Part shown: positions 61,975-64,000 of the stretch, one piece after another
How positions within the stretch are numbered: the stretch's first letter is position 1
Layout: every line of letters starts with the position of its first letter
Assembly: GCA_963788935.1 (NCBI GenBank)
Contig: CAWBIM010000004.1
Span: forward strand, 744,001 to 808,000
Reading direction: 5' to 3'
Length of the DNA stretch: 64,000 bases
Source of the DNA: JAOPZW01 sp963788935
GTDB taxonomy: Bacteria > Actinomycetota > Thermoleophilia > Solirubrobacterales > Solirubrobacteraceae
Translations under genes and position numbers: made by a program
The notes under the pieces: model-generated
Databases searched by the model: none
Seen by the model: only the letters and a program-made list of their open reading frames with translations
What the model was told of the DNA's origin: nothing

Positions 61975-63591
61975 ATGTTCTCGAGCCTCCGCGGCCTGGG
62001 TCGGCTGCGCTGGATCGTGCTCGGGGGCGTGCTTCTGGTCGTCGCCGCGGGCGCCGCTGCCGCGGTGATCCTCACGAGCGAACCGGGTGACGTCTCGAAC
62101 CCCGACGTCGAGTTCACCGAGGAGCAGCAGCCCCCCACCGTGCCCCCGACCCAGGCGAAGAACGGGCCCCACCCGTTCGACGACGGCTTCTCGTGGCCGG
62201 TCTACGGCTACACGAAGGAGCGCACGCGCTGGCTGCCGCTGAACGTCGACCTCCGCCCCCCGTTCGTGCAGGAGTGGGCGGTCACGGGGTCGGTCCTGAC
62301 GGAGTTCACGCCGGTGCTGTGCGGGCGCTCGGTCTTCCTGCTCAAGAACAACGGCGCGCTCTATGCCGTCTCGCGCGTGAGCGGCCGGGTGCGCTGGAAG
62401 CGCAAGCTCGGCGACCTCGCCGCCTCCTCGCCGGCGTGCGGGCACGGCACCGTGTACGCGGTCCTGCTCGCCCGCGGCAAGGGCGTCAAGGGCGGTCGCG
62501 CGGTCGCGGTCGACGCCACGACCGGCCGGACGCGCTGGTCGCGGAAGATCCCCTCCCGGGTGGAGTCCTCGCCCCTGCTGGACTCGGGGCGCCTGTACTT
62601 CGGCTCCGAGGACGGCACCGTCTACGCGCTGCGGGCGAGCGACGGCGCGGTGCGCTGGCGCTACAAGGCGAGCGGGGCGGTGAAGGGCGCGCTGGCGCTG
62701 AAGGACGGCAAGCTGTTCTTCGGCGACTACGGCGGCAAGGTCCAGGCGATCCGCCAGGCCGACGGCCACCGGCTGTGGCGCTCGAACGCCGCGGGCAGCG
62801 CGCTCGGCCTGCGCTCCGGGCGGTTCTACTCGACGCCGGCCGTGGCGTACGGGCGCGTGTACATCGGCAGCCTCGACGGCTTCGTCTACTCGTTCGCGGC
62901 GAGCAACGGCCGCCTCGCCTGGCGCCACAAGACCGGGGGCTTCGTCTACTCCTCGCCCGCCGTGGCGTCGGTCGGAGCCGCCGGGCCGACGGTCTACATC
63001 GGCTCCTACGACGGCAAGCTCTACGCGCTGAACGCGCGGTCGGGGCGGGTCCGCTGGACGCGCACGTCCGGGGGCAAGATCTCGGGCGGCCCGGTCGTCG
63101 TCGGCGACCTCGTCTTCTACTCGAACCTCACGCGCCGCTCGACGGCCGCCGTCGGCGCCCGCACCGGCGAGCTCGTGTGGAAGACCGACCGCGGCGCCTT
63201 CAACCCCGCGATCTCCGACGGCCGGCGGATCTACCTCGTCGGCTACTCGAGCATGTTCATGCTCGCCGACCGCGACCAGGCCCGCCGCGACGCGCGGGTC
63301 CGCCTGCGCGACCCGGTCGAGCGCCGGCGCGCGCGCAACCGCGCTCGCGCCCGCGCCGAGAACCGCCGCGCCCGGGTCGTCGGCCGCCGGGTCGCGCGGC
63401 GGCGGCGCGCCACCGCCCGCCGGGTGGCGGCCCGCAAGCGCGCGGTCGCCCGCAACCGCCGCCTGCGCCGCGAGCACCGGGAGATCTGCTTCCGCTCCGA
63501 CGGCCGCACGGTCTGCCGCGTGCCGCGCAAGCTCGTCTGCTTCACGCGCGAGGCCGACGACCGGACGATCTGCCGGCCGCGCAAGCCGTAG
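61975..63591 (+). CDS. Membrane-anchored PQQ/BamB-like beta-propeller with Arg-rich tail
   Basis: 538 residues. An N-terminal membrane helix or signal anchor is at 13-34, then an extracytoplasmic linker. Residues 85-435 form about seven WD40/PQQ-like blades with the repeating pattern G-x-V/L-Y-A-L, RSGRVRWTR, DGTVYALRASDGAVRWRY. There is no PQQ-binding evidence; the blades resemble BamB and quinoprotein-like propellers. Residues 436-502 are about half Arg (RRARNRARARAENRRARVVG, RRRRATARR). The last 35 residues carry four Cys (505, 514, 522, 533). The basic tail could bind anionic polymers; function unknown. Confidence 0.75.
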   Translation: MFSSLRGLGRLRWIVLGGVLLVVAAGAAAAVILTSEPGDVSNPDVEFTEEQQPPTVPPTQAKNGPHPFDDGFSWPVYGYTKERTRWLPLNVDLRPPFVQEWAVTGSVLTEFTPVLCGRSVFLLKNNGALYAVSRVSGRVRWKRKLGDLAASSPACGHGTVYAVLLARGKGVKGGRAVAVDATTGRTRWSRKIPSRVESSPLLDSGRLYFGSEDGTVYALRASDGAVRWRYKASGAVKGALALKDGKLFFGDYGGKVQAIRQADGHRLWRSNAAGSALGLRSGRFYSTPAVAYGRVYIGSLDGFVYSFAASNGRLAWRHKTGGFVYSSPAVASVGAAGPTVYIGSYDGKLYALNARSGRVRWTRTSGGKISGGPVVVGDLVFYSNLTRRSTAAVGARTGELVWKTDRGAFNPAISDGRRIYLVGYSSMFMLADRDQARRDARVRLRDPVERRRARNRARARAENRRARVVGRRVARRRRATARRVAARKRAVARNRRLRREHREICFRSDGRTVCRVPRKLVCFTREADDRTICRPRKP

Positions 63592-63892
63592 GCCGGCTCG
63601 GGTGCGTCCCGCTCGGGCGCCCCGGCACCGCACACGCATCCGGACTGCCCGGCGAGGGGAAGCAGGACCGGCGCCTGCGGCACCGACTCGCCGACGGCGT
63701 CGGACGAGGGGAACATCTCCCCCGAAATAAGGAGGAGATGTTCCCCTCGACGTCGCTGCGTCGCAGCTACAGCCGCCCAGCCGCGAAGGCACGCCATCCG
63801 CGACAGGCTCACCCCTCCCCTCGCTGCTTCCGTTCGCCGACGCTGCGGCAACCACCGACGCCGGCGCAAGGCGCAAAGGCCACCGCGCCGCG
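63592..63892. other. Non-coding gap between convergent propeller gene and hisF
   Basis: 301 bp with no credible gene. The only structure recognised is the perfect inverted repeat at 63705-63749, listed separately. Frames here translate to repeat-like peptides (GEMFPS, EEMFPS), not proteins. Confidence 0.6.
63705..63749. repeat. Perfect 16-bp inverted repeat
   Basis: cgaggggaacatctcc (63705-63720) and ggagatgttcccctcg (63734-63749) are exact reverse complements around the 13-nt loop cccgaaataagga. Between convergent genes it could act as a two-way terminator; no U-tract on either side. Confidence 0.85.
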
Positions 63893-64000
63893 CTACCCCC
63901 GGACCGCGATCCCCGCCGCGCGCAGGTGCGCCTTCGCCTCGGCCACCCGGTAGCGGCCGTAGTGGAAGATCGAGGCGCACAGGGCGGCGTCGGCCCCGGC
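63893..64000 (-). CDS. hisF: Imidazole glycerol phosphate synthase cyclase subunit, 3' end
   Basis: Only the last 35 codons are in the window (stop at 63893-63895). The peptide AGADAALCASIFHYGRYRVA followed by EAKAHLRAAGIAVRG matches the C-terminal TIM-barrel strand and helix of HisF, with the ASIFH phosphate-region motif. The remainder continues beyond the right edge. Confidence 0.85.
   Translation of the reverse strand, partial: AGADAALCASIFHYGRYRVAEAKAHLRAAGIAVRG

Overview
The window is about 73% GC, packed with genes on both strands, and rich in start codons embedded in the previous stop (ATGA, GTGA). It has the RsiG/FHA/MerR, SepF/YggT and rpsB-tsf-pyrH-frr-uppS-cdsA-dxr-rseP-ispG-proS neighbourhoods of Actinomycetota. 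The gene content best fits a Thermoleophilia/Solirubrobacterales-type bacterium; this is inference from gene style, not a database match. No rRNA, tRNA, CRISPR array, insertion sequence or prophage was seen.

Region by region. 1-8.5 kb: a truncated GAF-SpoIIE phosphatase, then small metabolic and stress genes (RibD-like reductase, thioesterase, DUF3052, hydrolase, CnoX-like thioredoxin, class V aminotransferase, SDR, AraC regulator, double VOC protein). 8.5-16 kb: DNA polymerase IV, a 1210-residue permease-HAMP-GAF-GGDEF-EAL fusion, an RlpA-like secreted protein, an amidohydrolase and a sigma-70-family factor. 16-21 kb: a WS/DGAT acyltransferase with an SDR and an FAD oxidoreductase, a hotdog thioesterase, and an unusual HTH-TM-extracellular protein. 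21-23.5 kb: an operon of RsiG-like protein, zinc-ribbon FHA protein, MerR regulator, apt and SRPBCC protein. 23.5-41 kb: the conserved translation/isoprenoid/phospholipid cluster on the minus strand, interrupted by plus-strand accessory genes and non-coding stretches. 42.8-54 kb: a complete glycerol/dihydroxyacetone operon (glpF, dhaK, dhaL, glpK, glpA, glpB, glpC, DhaM-HPr-EI) that runs into pgsA, with a plsC-type acyltransferase upstream. 55-62 kb: the tail of a division/cell-wall cluster (cca, unknown, pgeF, yggS, sepF, proC, yggT, lspA, rluD). 62-64 kb: a membrane-anchored beta-propeller protein with an Arg-rich tail and the 3' end of hisF.

How the genes connect. Glycerol enters by GlpF, is phosphorylated by GlpK and oxidised by GlpABC to DHAP. 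Dihydroxyacetone is phosphorylated by DhaKL, with phosphate passed from PEP through one fused phosphorelay protein. Glycerol-3-phosphate and its derivatives also feed the phospholipid genes around the cluster (plsC, pgsA, cdsA). Two loci about 10 kb apart make or sense cyclic di-GMP: the transporter-coupled GGDEF-EAL protein and the RsiG-like protein.

Quality. At least fourteen single-base frame breaks interrupt otherwise well conserved genes, several of them essential (ispG, cca, rseP, lgt-cluster neighbours such as proC and yggT). Most are explained by one extra base. They look like base-calling or assembly errors rather than pseudogenes; gene spans given here bridge them. Many genes that head a transcript carry a TANNNT hexamer 6-10 nt before the start codon, which suggests widespread leaderless transcription.
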